Assembly: GCF_029760955.1 (NCBI RefSeq)
Contig: NZ_CP121682.1
Location: 7,396,501-7,460,500, forward strand
Origin: Streptomyces cathayae
Lineage (GTDB): Bacteria > Actinomycetota > Actinomycetes > Streptomycetales > Streptomycetaceae
Length of the DNA: 64,000 nt
Reading direction: 5' to 3'
The translations under genes and the position numbers were made by a program. Every line of letters begins with the position of its first letter. The first letter of the stretch is position 1. Positions 39,311 to 48,670 of this stretch are shown piece after piece. The notes below the pieces were generated by a model. The model was not told where the DNA came from. It worked only from the letters and a program-made list of their open reading frames with translations, and did no database searches.

Positions 39311-40243
39311 TCACGCCTCGGTGTCCAACACCCGCAGCCGGGCCTCGGCGTCGGCGACGACCAGCCCCGATTCCTCGGTCAACTGTCCATCCGCGTCCGT
39401 GATCGGGCAACTCATGACCATGACGGCGAGGCCGGCGAGATCCACCATCGTGGCTACCTCGGCGCGCTGACGGGAGTCGTACCGGGTGAAGTCGTCGCAC
39501 GCTTCGGTCAGCGCGGTGAATGACGGCAGCCGTCTTACCAGGATGAACCGAAGGTCCCGCAGGACGCGACGTATGTCCTTGCTGCGCGCGTACAGTGCGG
39601 ACGCCGCATCCTCCGCCGCGCTCATCTCCGTCTCGGCCCGCTCCAGGTCCTGCGCCATCTCCCGCTGGCCGCGTCTGGCTGCGCGGCCCTGCCACTCCAC
39701 GATGGCAGCCAGCGAGAGAACGGCTGGAGCCGCGACGATCACGGACAGCACCGTTGTCCCGGCCGCCACCCCGCCACCGCCTGCGGCAAGAGACCCGCCT
39801 CCCAGCCATGCGAGCGTGGCACTGGTGGCGGCCGCCCCGGACAACCCCGATATCGCCGTGCCGGTCGAGGCGGAGGCGAAGGCGCCCACCGCGAGGTAGG
39901 TGCCTGCCCAGGCGCCGTAACCTGCGAGCGCGCCGCCGGCCAGCGCGCCGACAGCGGCCGTCACAGCGCGTTCGCGCAATCGCCGGAGCACAATGTCCAC
40001 GTCGCCGCCGACGGTTGGCATCTCGATCGCGGCCAGATCGACCAGATCGGCGTGCTTGAGCCGCCGAAAAACGTCATAGAAGGGGACGAGGGCCTCGTCG
40101 TAGAGCGTCTGCCGTGCCTTGTGCTGGGCGGCGTTCTCCGCGGCTGCCCGCTGGTTGAGCTCCTCGTGGCACTCAAGTAGACGCTCGTACCTCCGTCGGT
40201 TCGCCTTCGCGAGCCTGACGGCGTCGACTATGGCGACGGCCAT
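39311..40243 (-). CDS. Glycine-rich membrane protein with coiled-coil flanks, inside the CBASS island
   Basis: A 310-aa protein convergent with the effector (11-base gap) and divergent from the synthase. Residues 1-85 are charged helices (RRRYERLLECHEELNQRAAAENAAQH). Residues 90-185 are a very Gly/Ala-rich hydrophobic block (ALAGGALAGYGAWAGTYLAV, GLSGAAATSATLAWLGGGSL, GGGGVAAGTTVLSVIVAAP), with glycine-zipper helices able to insert in or perforate membranes. Residues 190-250 are again coiled coil (RREMAQDLERAETEMSAAED-like), followed by FTRYDSRQRAEVATMVDLAGL. Similar Gly-rich segments occur in proteins with vague names such as chemotaxis protein. Function unknown; an accessory or second defence effector is possible. 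Confidence 0.75.
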   Translation of the reverse strand: MAVAIVDAVRLAKANRRRYERLLECHEELNQRAAAENAAQHKARQTLYDEALVPFYDVFRRLKHADLVDLAAIEMPTVGGDVDIVLRRLRERAVTAAVGALAGGALAGYGAWAGTYLAVGAFASASTGTAISGLSGAAATSATLAWLGGGSLAAGGGGVAAGTTVLSVIVAAPAVLSLAAIVEWQGRAARRGQREMAQDLERAETEMSAAEDAASALYARSKDIRRVLRDLRFILVRRLPSFTALTEACDDFTRYDSRQRAEVATMVDLAGLAVMVMSCPITDADGQLTEESGLVVADAEARLRVLDTEA

Positions 40244-40705
40244 GCTGCCCCCTCAACACTCAGCTCGATGATCTTAGCGCCGCATCAGGCAACCTTCGCC
40301 CCGTTGCGACGTGCCGTGGCTGAACGCATGCCGTGCGGGAGGTTGATGACGACGAGGCCGCCTCAACTGCCCGAAACATCCCATGTCCCCCCAGCTCGTC
40401 GGCCGGGGTGCGCTCTTACGGGAGCGCACCCTCGTGCGATCCCGCTTCGCGGGGCGAGCGTTCCATGCCTGACGGGGCAGCCTCCTGATTGCTCGATGCG
40501 TTGCCCCTCGGCAGCCGGATCGGCGGCACGGTACGGGACACCCCACGCCATGAAGATCAACGCGACCTGGTCCCAGGGGCGTTGTCAGCGGGTGCCCGTA
40601 CCGTGGGAACGAGCAGCCATCGAACGTCCGTTTTCGGCCGCGCCTCGCAGGAGCCGCGGCCGGGGCGTGCCCGGGCTGAACGGCGAGCCCGAGGAGGCAC
40701 ACCGC
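40244..40705. other. Divergent spacer upstream of the CBASS synthase operon
   Basis: No gene is supported. It holds promoters for the membrane protein (minus) and the synthase operon (plus), and two adjacent hairpins at 40406-40453 described separately. Confidence 0.5.
40406..40453. promoter_or_regulatory. Two tandem stem-loops upstream of the synthase gene
   Basis: GGGTGCGCTC-TTACGG-GAGCGCACCC is a perfect 10-bp stem; nine bases later CCCGC-TTC-GCGGG forms a second, shorter stem. They lie about 250 bases before the synthase start and could act as a terminator or a leader element that limits read-through into the toxic operon. Inference only. Confidence 0.5.
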
Positions 40706-41680
40706 ATGGGGATCGACGAGGCATTCGACGCGCTGCAGAAGTCCGTCGACGAGGACATCAAGAAAACGCGGCTGGCCCGCGGGCGCCGGGACCTGTTCAA
40801 GGAGGCGCTGCTGAAAGAGCCCGACGTCCTCGAGACGTTCGGATCGGGCTCCTTGAGCCGCAGCACGCAGCTCAAGCCCATCCACGACGTTGACATCGTC
40901 GTCGTCTACGACCCGGACGAACACCCCGAGTGGGGGAGCAGCGGGCCGAGCGCGGAGGAGGCCCTCGAGCACATCCGCTCCCAGGTCAACCGGCTGCTGA
41001 GCCAGAGCAAAGGCACTCACGCCACCGTGGTTCGGCACACCCTGCTGCGCAACCACGCCGTCAAGTGCTTCCTCGACGACCCCGACGACCCGGAGGCCTT
41101 CACCGTCGACGTCATGGCCGCGCTGCGCCAGCCTGACAACTCGCTGCTCATCCCCGAGCAGCTCAGCGCCCGATGGGTGCCAGCCAACCCCGAATACCTG
41201 ATCAACATGGTGGCCGAACACCAGCGGGACTGGTCGTACTTCCGGCCGCTGGTCAGGCTGCTCAAGCAGTGGCGACTCGACGTGCAGGTCGAAGGGCGCA
41301 TCAAGTCCCTCGTCATGGAGGTCCTTGCCCTGCAGTGCCTGCCCGCGTCCGGCAACCGTTGCCAGGGGTTGAAGACGTTCTTCACCGCCGCCGCGACCCG
41401 GGTCAACGAAGGCGTGTGGGACCCGGCCGGTCTGTGCGGCGAGATCCAGCCCGACCTGGATCGCGAAGGTCTGTCGGCTGCGTTCGCCGAAGCCGCGGAC
41501 CTGGCAGACCAGGCCTGCACGGCGGCGGCCGAAGGCGACACAGACGAGGCGCTGCGGTTGTGGCAGGAGATCTTCGGTGAGGACTTCCCGGCTCCCGCCG
41601 CTGCCCCCAAGAGCACCGCGTTGATAGGCGCGCCCGCGCTCATCAGCCCCCGCCCCATCAAGGACGCACCCCAGGGATGA
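40706..41680 (+). CDS. CBASS cyclic-oligonucleotide synthase (CD-NTase)
   Basis: A 324-aa nucleotidyltransferase of the cGAS/DncV-like superfamily. The active site is plain: TFGSGSLSRSTQLKP (GS motif near residue 47), then HDVDIVVVYD (paired catalytic Asp) and the third Asp in EAFTVDVMAALRQ. The helical C-terminal half contains MVAEHQRDWSYFRPLVRLLKQW and VNEGVWDPAGL. On phage infection such enzymes make a cyclic di- or trinucleotide that activates the SAVED effector. GAGGAGG lies before the ATG. Its stop overlaps the next start (ATGA), opening a coupled operon with E2, E1 and JAB genes. Confidence 0.93.
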   Translation: MGIDEAFDALQKSVDEDIKKTRLARGRRDLFKEALLKEPDVLETFGSGSLSRSTQLKPIHDVDIVVVYDPDEHPEWGSSGPSAEEALEHIRSQVNRLLSQSKGTHATVVRHTLLRNHAVKCFLDDPDDPEAFTVDVMAALRQPDNSLLIPEQLSARWVPANPEYLINMVAEHQRDWSYFRPLVRLLKQWRLDVQVEGRIKSLVMEVLALQCLPASGNRCQGLKTFFTAAATRVNEGVWDPAGLCGEIQPDLDREGLSAAFAEAADLADQACTAAAEGDTDEALRLWQEIFGEDFPAPAAAPKSTALIGAPALISPRPIKDAPQG

Positions 41681-42234
41681 CGACCGCACCTGTCTGTGGC
41701 GCCCGCACTCCCATCGCCTGGTGGGAGTGCGAACCACGCCGACTGCGACGAGACCGGGAGGAGATCCCTGCCCACTTCCCGGACCTCGTCTTCAGTGACG
41801 AGGGAGCGGGAAGCTGGGAGGGCACGCTGCCGCGCTGGCCGTTCGGTCGGCCCGAGCCCACCCACCTCACCGACTGGATAGGCGAGAGCGGCCTCCGACT
41901 GCGCCTGGCATACAGCCAGGCTTACCCCATGGTGGCCCCGCGCATCATCCCGCTGGACCCGCTGCCCGCCCCGTTCGAGTGGACCCAGCACATCTGGCAC
42001 GTCAACGGAGACGCCAGCCTGTGCCTCCTGCAGGACGACGTATGGACGGGCCGTGAGACCGTTGTCGACCTGCTACTGAAGGCCGCCGGCTGGCGGATCG
42101 AGTACGCGCTGATGAAATACCAGGCGATCGAGGAGATGACCGGCAGCGGCATCGTCACCGACCACCGGCTCGACCACTTCCTGGCCCAGCCCCCGCCACC
42201 CGGGGACGGCGGGCAGGACGGTCCCGCGTGCTGA
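41677..42234 (+). CDS. E2-like ubiquitin-conjugating protein of the CBASS operon
   Basis: A 185-aa protein with an E2-type (UBC) fold: LRLRLAYSQAYPMVAPRIIPLDP (the YP..P strand), then HVNGDASLCLLQDDVWTGRET, where Cys in SLCLL is the likely catalytic Cys, and DLLLKAAGWRIEYALMKYQ as the C-terminal helix. In type II CBASS, Cap2 carries E2 and E1 domains in one chain and conjugates the CD-NTase C-terminus to targets to prime it; here the two are separate adjacent genes. It overlaps the synthase stop by four bases and the E1 start by seven. Confidence 0.85.
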   Translation: MTTAPVCGARTPIAWWECEPRRLRRDREEIPAHFPDLVFSDEGAGSWEGTLPRWPFGRPEPTHLTDWIGESGLRLRLAYSQAYPMVAPRIIPLDPLPAPFEWTQHIWHVNGDASLCLLQDDVWTGRETVVDLLLKAAGWRIEYALMKYQAIEEMTGSGIVTDHRLDHFLAQPPPPGDGGQDGPAC

Positions 42235-43507
42235 TCCTCATTCCACAGGACGCCGCGACCGTACTCCGCGCCTCGGGCGCATGGGGCCGGCTGTCGTTGC
42301 GTATCAGCCAGCCGGACGACCTCGCTGTGGTAGGCGGAATCTCCGAGGGCGGCGGCTCCATCATCTCGGTCGACCCGCCGCCGCCCGCCCCCCGCCTGCT
42401 CGCCAGCTGCGACTCCCGCCCTACCGGCTACTGGTACCGGGCCAAGAACGAACTGCACGCGCTCTGGCACCTCCTGCGAGTACGGCGTGACACGGCCATG
42501 AAACTTGACGTGTTCAAGGACGCCGTCCCCAACGGTTTCAAGACGCCGGGCGACGGCGGCTATGTCGCCCTCACCCACGCCCCCGGCGTGAAGGACGCTT
42601 ATCCCGAAAGCCGTCTGCCCGACCTCGTCGCCTGGCACGTCACCCGCGCGGGCTTCCAGCCCCTCGAGATGTCGGCCGAGCCCGAAACCACCGGGATTCG
42701 GCAACTCGACCATCACTGGCCCGTACAGGAACTGCAGAATGCCCACATCATGCTGGTCGGGGCGGGGAGTATCGGCTCGGCCACCGCGCATGCGCTGGCC
42801 GGCTACGGCATCGGGCACCTCACCCTCGTCGATCCTGACCGCCTCCAATGGCACAACCTCGTCCGGCACACCAGTTCCCGCAGGCACATCGGCCGCACCA
42901 AAGTCACCGCACTGGCTGAGGAACTCACCCAGCTGCGCCCCGACACCGCCGTCACCCCCTCGCCCTGGACGTCATCGAGCACGCCGACCAGATCCGCGCC
43001 CTCCTCATGGACACCCACCTCGTCGTGTGTACGGCTGACGGGGTGGCCGCACGCCGCGTCACCGGCCACCTGGCCCGCCGCGCGGACCGCACCGCCATCC
43101 TTGCCTGCGTTCTGCAGTACGGAGCCCTCGGCGAAATCATCCGGCTGCACCCATGGCGCCGGCACGGCTGCCTGACCTGCCGCCGCCACAGCCTCACCGA
43201 AGCCGGCAGCCTCGACCCCGAACCCGCCCTGGACGCCGGATACGGCACCGGAACCCGACACCGACCGATGACCGCCGTCGGCCCGGACCTCCACCTCGTC
43301 GCCCACCTCGCGGCGAAGACCGCCGCCGCCACCCTCCTCGAACACGCCGGACACCCCGATCAGCGCCTCCCCGGAGAACACGCCCTGATCGGACTGCGCC
43401 GCCAACCTGGCTGGGCCGCGCCCTTCGACCTCGGCCGCACCGCCGAACTTCGCTGGCTTCCCGCCACCCCGCCGCGGCCCGGCTGCCCCACCTGCGAAGC
43501 GCCATGA
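42228..43507 (+). CDS. E1-like (ThiF-fold) activating protein of the CBASS operon, frameshifted
   Basis: The first 150 residues are an uncharacterised domain; then an adenylating E1 domain begins with HIMLVGAGSIGSATAHALAG, LTLVDPDRLQWHNLVRH and GRTKVTALAEELTQL. At the five-C run 42955-42959 the frame is lost; one additional C gives LALDVIEHADQIRALLMDTH, then LVVCTADGVAARRVTGHLAR to the normal end. Zinc-type Cys pairs are present (CLTCRR and CPTCEAP). The full product would be about 426 aa. E1 adenylates the target C-terminus and passes it to E2. As printed it is truncated, unless the missing C is a sequencing error. Confidence 0.85.
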
Positions 43508-43949
43508 CCCCGCAGCCCGTGACCGTCGTACACCTCACTGCTCCGGCCGCCCTCGCGATCACCACCGAACTGCACACGGTCGACCACACCACCGAGACCG
43601 GGGGAATCCTGCTCGGACACCACACCAGATACACCGTCACGATCTGCCACGCCGGGGCCCCCGGACCTGCCGCCGTCCGCACCCCTACGTACTTCCTGCG
43701 CGACCTCGGGCACGCTCAGATACTCGCCGACGAGGCATTCACGGCCGACCGCAGCGTCTGGGTCGGTGAATGGCATACCCATCCCGCGGGCCTCCCGGCC
43801 CCAGTGCACGCGACACGGCCACCTACCGTCAGCTCGCGGAAGATCCTGAGCTCGGCTTCCACAGTGTCGTCGCGCTGATCTTCGCCTGCCGGGAGGGCGC
43901 TGGACGGGAACCGCCTGGACCTGCCACAGCCGGCGCGTCACCCCTGTAG
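43504..43949 (+). CDS. JAB/JAMM-family isopeptidase (Cap3-like), frameshifted near its end
   Basis: The frame encodes a JAMM protease: TVDHTTETGGILLGHHTRYT holds the catalytic Glu, and WVGEWHTHPAG the zinc His pair. The remaining metal ligand, normally HTHP..xPSxxD, comes only after a one-base shift at CCCC 43799-43802: with an extra C the sequence reads PAPSARDTATYRQLAEDPE, restoring Ser and Asp, and ends at 43949. Without it the product stops at 43878 lacking the Asp. Cap3 removes Cap2 conjugates from the CD-NTase. The start overlaps the E1 stop (ATGA). Confidence 0.85.
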
Positions 43950-44194
43950 AGCTCACCATCAGCCCCGTGGGCAGACCGATATGAGCCGCTGCCACAGGTT
44001 CTTTGTGTCCCTGGCCTCTGTGCCCGGCGGCGCCGACAGCCATCGCACAGCCAACCCAACCCACTACCGCCGCTCGTGGTGCTCCACCCTGCCAGCACGC
44101 ACCCGAAGCCGGATTGGGAACTCACCGCGAGCAACCCCCGTCCCTCGCCTGGCCGCTCAAATATCGGTTGCCCGGGCGTTGCCGGAAGCAGACC
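43950..44194. other. Spacer between CBASS operon and Tn7-like operon
   Basis: The two operons converge here. No gene is supported, and I could not identify transposon-end repeats by eye, although one end of the Tn7-like element could lie here. Confidence 0.35.
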
Positions 44195-45277
44195 CTATGC
44201 CCAGTCGTCCTCCAGGTCGCCGCGGCCGACGACCATGTCGTCGAGACCTTCCTGGGTGATCGCTTCGGTGCCGTCCTCGATGGACTGCTGAGCGGTCTGG
44301 CACAGGAGCTGATCCAGGGTGTCCATGTAGCCGCCGGTCCGCGCGTGGAGCTCCGTGTCGAAGTCGAGGAGCTTTCCTGCACCAGGGACATGGTTGTACA
44401 GACGGAGGTTCTTGTCGTAGTCCATCAGGACGGTGCGCCAGGCGTCCTGCTGTCCCTCGTGGAAGGGGATGCGGCGGATCCGCATCACGGGCAGCGTGGT
44501 GCGGAACTGCTCGGACTGGTCGGGGCGTTCGCCGTGACGGCGATGGCGGAGAGCTTCCTCGACGATGTCGACGGCACCGTTTCCGCAGTAGATGACGGAG
44601 GCGCGCAGACGGGCCTGCAGGCTGTCGAAGTAGGCGAAGGCCTTCGTCAGGTCGTTGCTGTGGATGCGGTCGATCCCGTCGATGCAGATCAGGGAGGTGC
44701 CGCTCTCCCGCATCGTGTGGATGACCGGTTCGGTCATGTCGGTGCTGCGGTAGGTCCGCTTGTCGAGGTTGAGGGTGTGGTCCATGCCGAAGAAGTCGGC
44801 GAAGGGCAGGGACCAGTCCAGGTTGCATTCGTGGCGCGGCGGGACGTTGATGTAGACGACGGGGGTCCATTCCCTGTCCGGCCGGCGTTCGTTCTCCAGC
44901 AGTCCCTGATAGGCGCGGGCGATCTGCGCCAGCAGGGTGGACTTGCCGGCACACCCGTCGATGACCATGCTCATGCGCTTTCCGACTCGCCTGAACCGGT
45001 TGGTGCGCAGAGTACGACGGGCGTCCAGCAGACCCCGGGTCACGTCGGGGGTGCTCACGCAGGGCAGGTTTCCGTGGTACATCATCCGCACGTCGGTGTC
45101 GGGGAGTTTCGTGCCCGAGGGGGCACAGTCGGCCAGGTCCGGGGGCTTGGGTTCGTGGTGCACGAAGTCCATCAGACCCTCGCGCGTCGAGAGCAGGTCG
45201 GGATCCAGCAGTCGGTACAAGGGGGCCGGGGCCACATCTAGGGTGACTGGGCTCTGCGAGGTGTGCGTGGTGGGCAT
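44195..45277 (-). CDS. TnsC/TniB-like transposition AAA ATPase
   Basis: A 360-aa ATPase of a Tn7-like system. Walker A region MVIDGCAGKSTLLAQIARAYQ is short: the GxxxxGK spacing is not met (GCAGKS), so nucleotide binding may be altered. Walker B is SLICIDGIDRIH near residue 195; sensor-type segments RASVIYCGNGAVDIV and RIRRIPFHEGQQDAW follow. TnsC proteins form filaments on target DNA and link target selector (TniQ) to transposase (TnsA/TnsB). The ATG overlaps the TnsB stop (TGATG), the last gene of the operon as written. Confidence 0.85.
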   Translation of the reverse strand: MPTTHTSQSPVTLDVAPAPLYRLLDPDLLSTREGLMDFVHHEPKPPDLADCAPSGTKLPDTDVRMMYHGNLPCVSTPDVTRGLLDARRTLRTNRFRRVGKRMSMVIDGCAGKSTLLAQIARAYQGLLENERRPDREWTPVVYINVPPRHECNLDWSLPFADFFGMDHTLNLDKRTYRSTDMTEPVIHTMRESGTSLICIDGIDRIHSNDLTKAFAYFDSLQARLRASVIYCGNGAVDIVEEALRHRRHGERPDQSEQFRTTLPVMRIRRIPFHEGQQDAWRTVLMDYDKNLRLYNHVPGAGKLLDFDTELHARTGGYMDTLDQLLCQTAQQSIEDGTEAITQEGLDDMVVGRGDLEDDWA

Positions 45278-47666
45278 CAGGTCTCCTGCGGGATGGGGGA
45301 GGCCGACGACGGGTCTTCTCCGGCGCGGGAGGGCGGCTCGGCGGCGAGATTGCGGAAGATGTCTCCGGCCGCTCCGTCCAGACGGGGCGTCTTCGCGGGG
45401 CCGGGGCGGCGACGGCGCGGAGGTCCGTCTGCGGCAGGGGGCAGTGCGTCGTCGGGATCGACCGGGTCGGGCTCGACGGGTGCCGCACGGTCCGCTGGCC
45501 GGGGAAGAGGTCCCTGGCGGGGACGTTCAGCGACGGCGCGGCGGGCACGCGTGCGGGGTCGGCCGGGGCGATGCCCGCGTAGGGGTTGAAGGGCGTCTCG
45601 GCGATGTCCACCGGCTGAGGGACGAACGCGGCCACCGGCACGGCGTCACGGACGGCCGGAGTGTCTTTGGGCGAGGGACCCTTGCGTGCGCGGTCCAGCA
45701 GTTCGTCCACGGCGCGGGTGATCTCCTCCTCGCCACCTTCCCGGCCGCAACGGTCCGCGACGATGTCGGCGGCCCGTTCCCACAGGTACTGGGTCCAGGC
45801 ATCGTTGATCAAATGCTGGTACTTGAAGTCGAACGGCACCCACGGGCTGCGGGCCGGGTCCTTCTCGGCCGTGTGGTCGTACAGCCATACCCGGCCCGGT
45901 GTGTAGGGGTTGTAGTAGACCGACCAATGGCGGCCCTGTCCCTTGATGCCGGTGTGGCGGTTCTTGAACTCGCTGATGCGGTGGCTGATATACGTGCGGT
46001 TGTCGATCCGGATGCCCTCGCGGGTGACGATCCGCTTCACGTTGAGCAGCAGTTTGCGGTTCTCGTCGGGGGTGGCGGGCCGGGGCACGGCGCCTTCCGT
46101 GGCGACGGCGGCGGCGTACATCTGGTTCGGTGTGAGGACGAGGCCGGGCAGGAAGGGGGAGCGCAGCCCTTCGTGTGGATGCTGCTGCCAGTGGGTGGCC
46201 ACCCACTCGTGCCACATCTCCTGCACTCGGTTGATCGGCCACAACCGCTCCTGCCCGACCCTCTTCCCGCGCGTGGCCAGGCTGTCGCCGGTGTAGCCGG
46301 CGACGAACTGGGAGAATCCGTTCTTGATCGAGTGGTTGGTGCGCTCGATGATCGCTTTGTCTTCGGCGGTGCGTTCCCGGGCGGGCTCCACGCCGATGTT
46401 CAGCATGCTGCACGCGTCCTTGAAATGCTGGGCCTTGAAGATCCTGGCGTTGTCGACGACCACCGTCTTGGGGCGCACCACCGGCCGGGCGGCCGCACCT
46501 GCCATGCGGGGATCGCCGGCGGCCATCTGCTCGTAGGGCAGGTCGGAGTTCTCGGCCAGGGCCTGAGGCGACCAGCCGGGACGTGCCGGCAGGGGGGCCA
46601 GCGCCTGTGCGAGCAGCAGGGCCGCGTCCAGGGACCTGGTGCCGCGCCCCCCGCGGCGTCGGCTTCCGGGCCCCTTCTTGCGGCCGGGCCGTTTGGGCAC
46701 GACGATCCCGGCCGGGATGGTGCGGCTGAGGGTGTCGATGGCGTAGGTCAGCTCCAGCGAGACCGGCCGGCCGTCGTCCCCGCGGGCCACCACGTCCAGT
46801 CCGGTGGAGTCGATCTGGACGCGTTCCCCCAGCAGCGACACCATGACCGGCTGGTAGGGCGGCTCGGGCCCCTGCTTGTCCCTGCCTGCGGGCGCTGCGG
46901 AGGCGTGGGAGATCCCCAGGCGTTTGAGCAGGTCGTAGAAGGTGGACCGGGCGGGCATCAACTCCTTGTACTCGTTCGGGTATGCGTGGCGCAGCGCGGT
47001 ACGTACCTGGGTGCGCAGGCGTGAGAGCGTGCCCACCGACAAGCCGTCCTGGGCCTTGTCCTGCTGGCGGATCACCTCCACCACCCGCTCGTCGACGCGA
47101 CCGTAGGGGGCGGTGGTGCGCAGCCACCGCTCATCGACCAGGCCGAGCAGCCCCTGCTTCTCGTAGGCCAGGCATTTACGCTGCACCGTGGCGACCGAAC
47201 CGCGCAGGCCGACAGCTTTCAGCTCGGTGGCCTTCAGGGCATAGCGCTCGGTCCGGGTGGTCGTTGCCGGGTCATAGCCCGGGCGGGGGACGAACGCACC
47301 CTGCGAGCCGACCGGGCGACCGGTCAGTACTTCGCGGACGTGTTCCTCCCAGTCCCGCATCTGCTTCAGATGATGTTCGGCAAGCCGGTTCAGCACCGCC
47401 CAGTCCGGCTCCGCCTCAGGCTCCTGCGGCGTCCCGTCACCCTCTAGCACCGCGAAGTCCGCGGCACAGACAAGGACCGAGACCACGACCAGCGCGTCCT
47501 GCCCGCCCTCCTCCAGGGCGACCAGGTGCACCAGGGTGCCCTGCACAGCACCGATCAGATACCGCCCGGCCTTCCACCGCACGGTCATCCCCGGCCGCAG
47601 ACCGTCCGCCCCTCCGGCAGGCGCAGAACGCAGGGGATCCGCCACCGGCGCGGCCGGGACACTCAC
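45277..47666 (-). CDS. TnsB-like DDE transposase (rve/Mu C-terminal type), one frameshift near the C-terminus
   Basis: A large integrase-core transposase. N-terminal beta/HTH domains include VRWKAGRYLIGAVQGTLVHL, GLRGSVATVQRKCLAYEKQG and VGTLSRLRTQVRTAL. The catalytic core has VQIDSTGLDVVARG (Asp), TVVVDNARIFKAQHF (Asp) and DKAIIERTNHSIKNGF (Glu). A Mu-type C-terminal barrel follows (RIDNRTYISHRI, HWSVYYNPYTPGRVWLYD). At the run 45501-45504 one base is missing: ARDLFP should continue PADRAAPVEPDPVDPDD and DIFRNLAAEPPSRAGED to a TGA overlapping the TnsC ATG. The GTG start follows AGGAGG and overlaps the TnsA stop. The C-terminal tail may contact TnsC. Confidence 0.88.
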
Positions 47667-48370
47667 CGCGCCTCCTGGACGGCCCACACCATGCTGTCCG
47701 GAGTCAAAGGCCGCTCCCAGTCGCAGGTCAGCGCCCCCGTCCACAGAAGATGCCAGCAACGGGCCCTGCCCTGGCCCGGGGGCAGACCCGCGGCATCGGC
47801 CCCCTCACCTGCGGACCGCGGCCGCGCGAACACCTCCAGCAAGGCACCCTTCGCCGCCTCATCGGGATACTCGTCGTGGCGGAACTGGGAGACGATGTAC
47901 ACGTTGCGGCGCAGCTGACCTGCCGGCGCGTACGCAGCCCGCACCTCCCAGCCCGCGTCGTCGGCCGCGGCCCGCGCCACTGCCCACTCCTGCTCATCCG
48001 GCTCCCGCCAGGCGGGGGAGTAGAAGTAGAACACACGCTGCCCGCCCACCGTACGGGCCAAAAAAGCCGGTTCCACCACGACCTTGCCCTCACCCACCCC
48101 GTACTCCAACTGCAGTGACGCAGCGCCCAGATAGGCAATGTCCGGGTCGCGGTCGAGGAACATCGCCGCGAACGCGTGCTCCTTCGACCGGCACAGGATG
48201 TCCTTCTTCGTGGTTGACGACCACCATCGCGACACCTTGGACTTGCGGCCCTTGTAAGGACGTTGCTCGTTCAACACCGGCCATTCCTCCACCGGTGTCC
48301 CCCGCAGCACGGCAGCCGACACCAGCCGCTCACGACCCAGGTCGTCGCGGTGACGGACCCGCACCTCCAT
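47663..48370 (-). CDS. TnsA-like transposition endonuclease subunit
   Basis: A 235-aa protein preceding TnsB with a GTGA overlap. The fold of TnsA endonucleases is suggested by SRWWSSTTKKDILCRSKEHAFAAMFLDRDPDI (Glu near residue 65), LGAASLQLEY and GKVVVEPAFLARTVGGQRVFYFY (acidic and Gln/Lys-type strand), then EVRAAYAPAGQLRRNVYIV. TnsA cuts the 5' ends so that, with TnsB, the element moves by cut-and-paste. The ATG (MEVRVRHRDDLG) is chosen because upstream codons are low-complexity. Actinobacterial homologues are usually annotated as TnsA-like heteromeric transposase subunit. Confidence 0.8.
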   Translation of the reverse strand: MEVRVRHRDDLGRERLVSAAVLRGTPVEEWPVLNEQRPYKGRKSKVSRWWSSTTKKDILCRSKEHAFAAMFLDRDPDIAYLGAASLQLEYGVGEGKVVVEPAFLARTVGGQRVFYFYSPAWREPDEQEWAVARAAADDAGWEVRAAYAPAGQLRRNVYIVSQFRHDEYPDEAAKGALLEVFARPRSAGEGADAAGLPPGQGRARCWHLLWTGALTCDWERPLTPDSMVWAVQEAR

Positions 48371-48670
48371 CGGCTGCCCTCCACCCGTACCGTGCCCAGG
48401 GCGCCCCGGACACAGGACGCAGCATCCCCGTCCGCCGCGCCACCCGGTAGGAGGAGCCGTCTGGCTCACCCGAACGAGTGGGTCCGGATTGCGATCTCGC
48501 CAGAACGCCTGCTACCGCCCTCGTAGCCGGCCGACAGGCGGCGCCGGCTGATCCCCGGCCGCCGCAGAATGACACACAACGCACCGCCGCCGAGCGGGGT
48601 CAGAGGAACAGCCGGTCCATCGAGTCGGGCAGCCGCACCCAGGGAAGGCACGTCGAATCCTCCAGCGACG
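48371..48670. other. Spacer between tnsA and tniQ, no supported gene
   Basis: A 61-codon minus-strand frame exists but has no ribosome-binding site or recognisable sequence. Nothing else is seen. Confidence 0.35.

Noticed and set aside
44157..47759. One 1200-codon minus-strand TnsB protein
   Set aside because: The frame past about 45513 is antisense-like nonsense overlapping tnsC; a single missing base explains it and places the stop at the tnsC start.
48466..48651. 61-codon minus-strand frame between tniQ and tnsA
   Set aside because: No ribosome-binding site, no recognisable sequence, low complexity.
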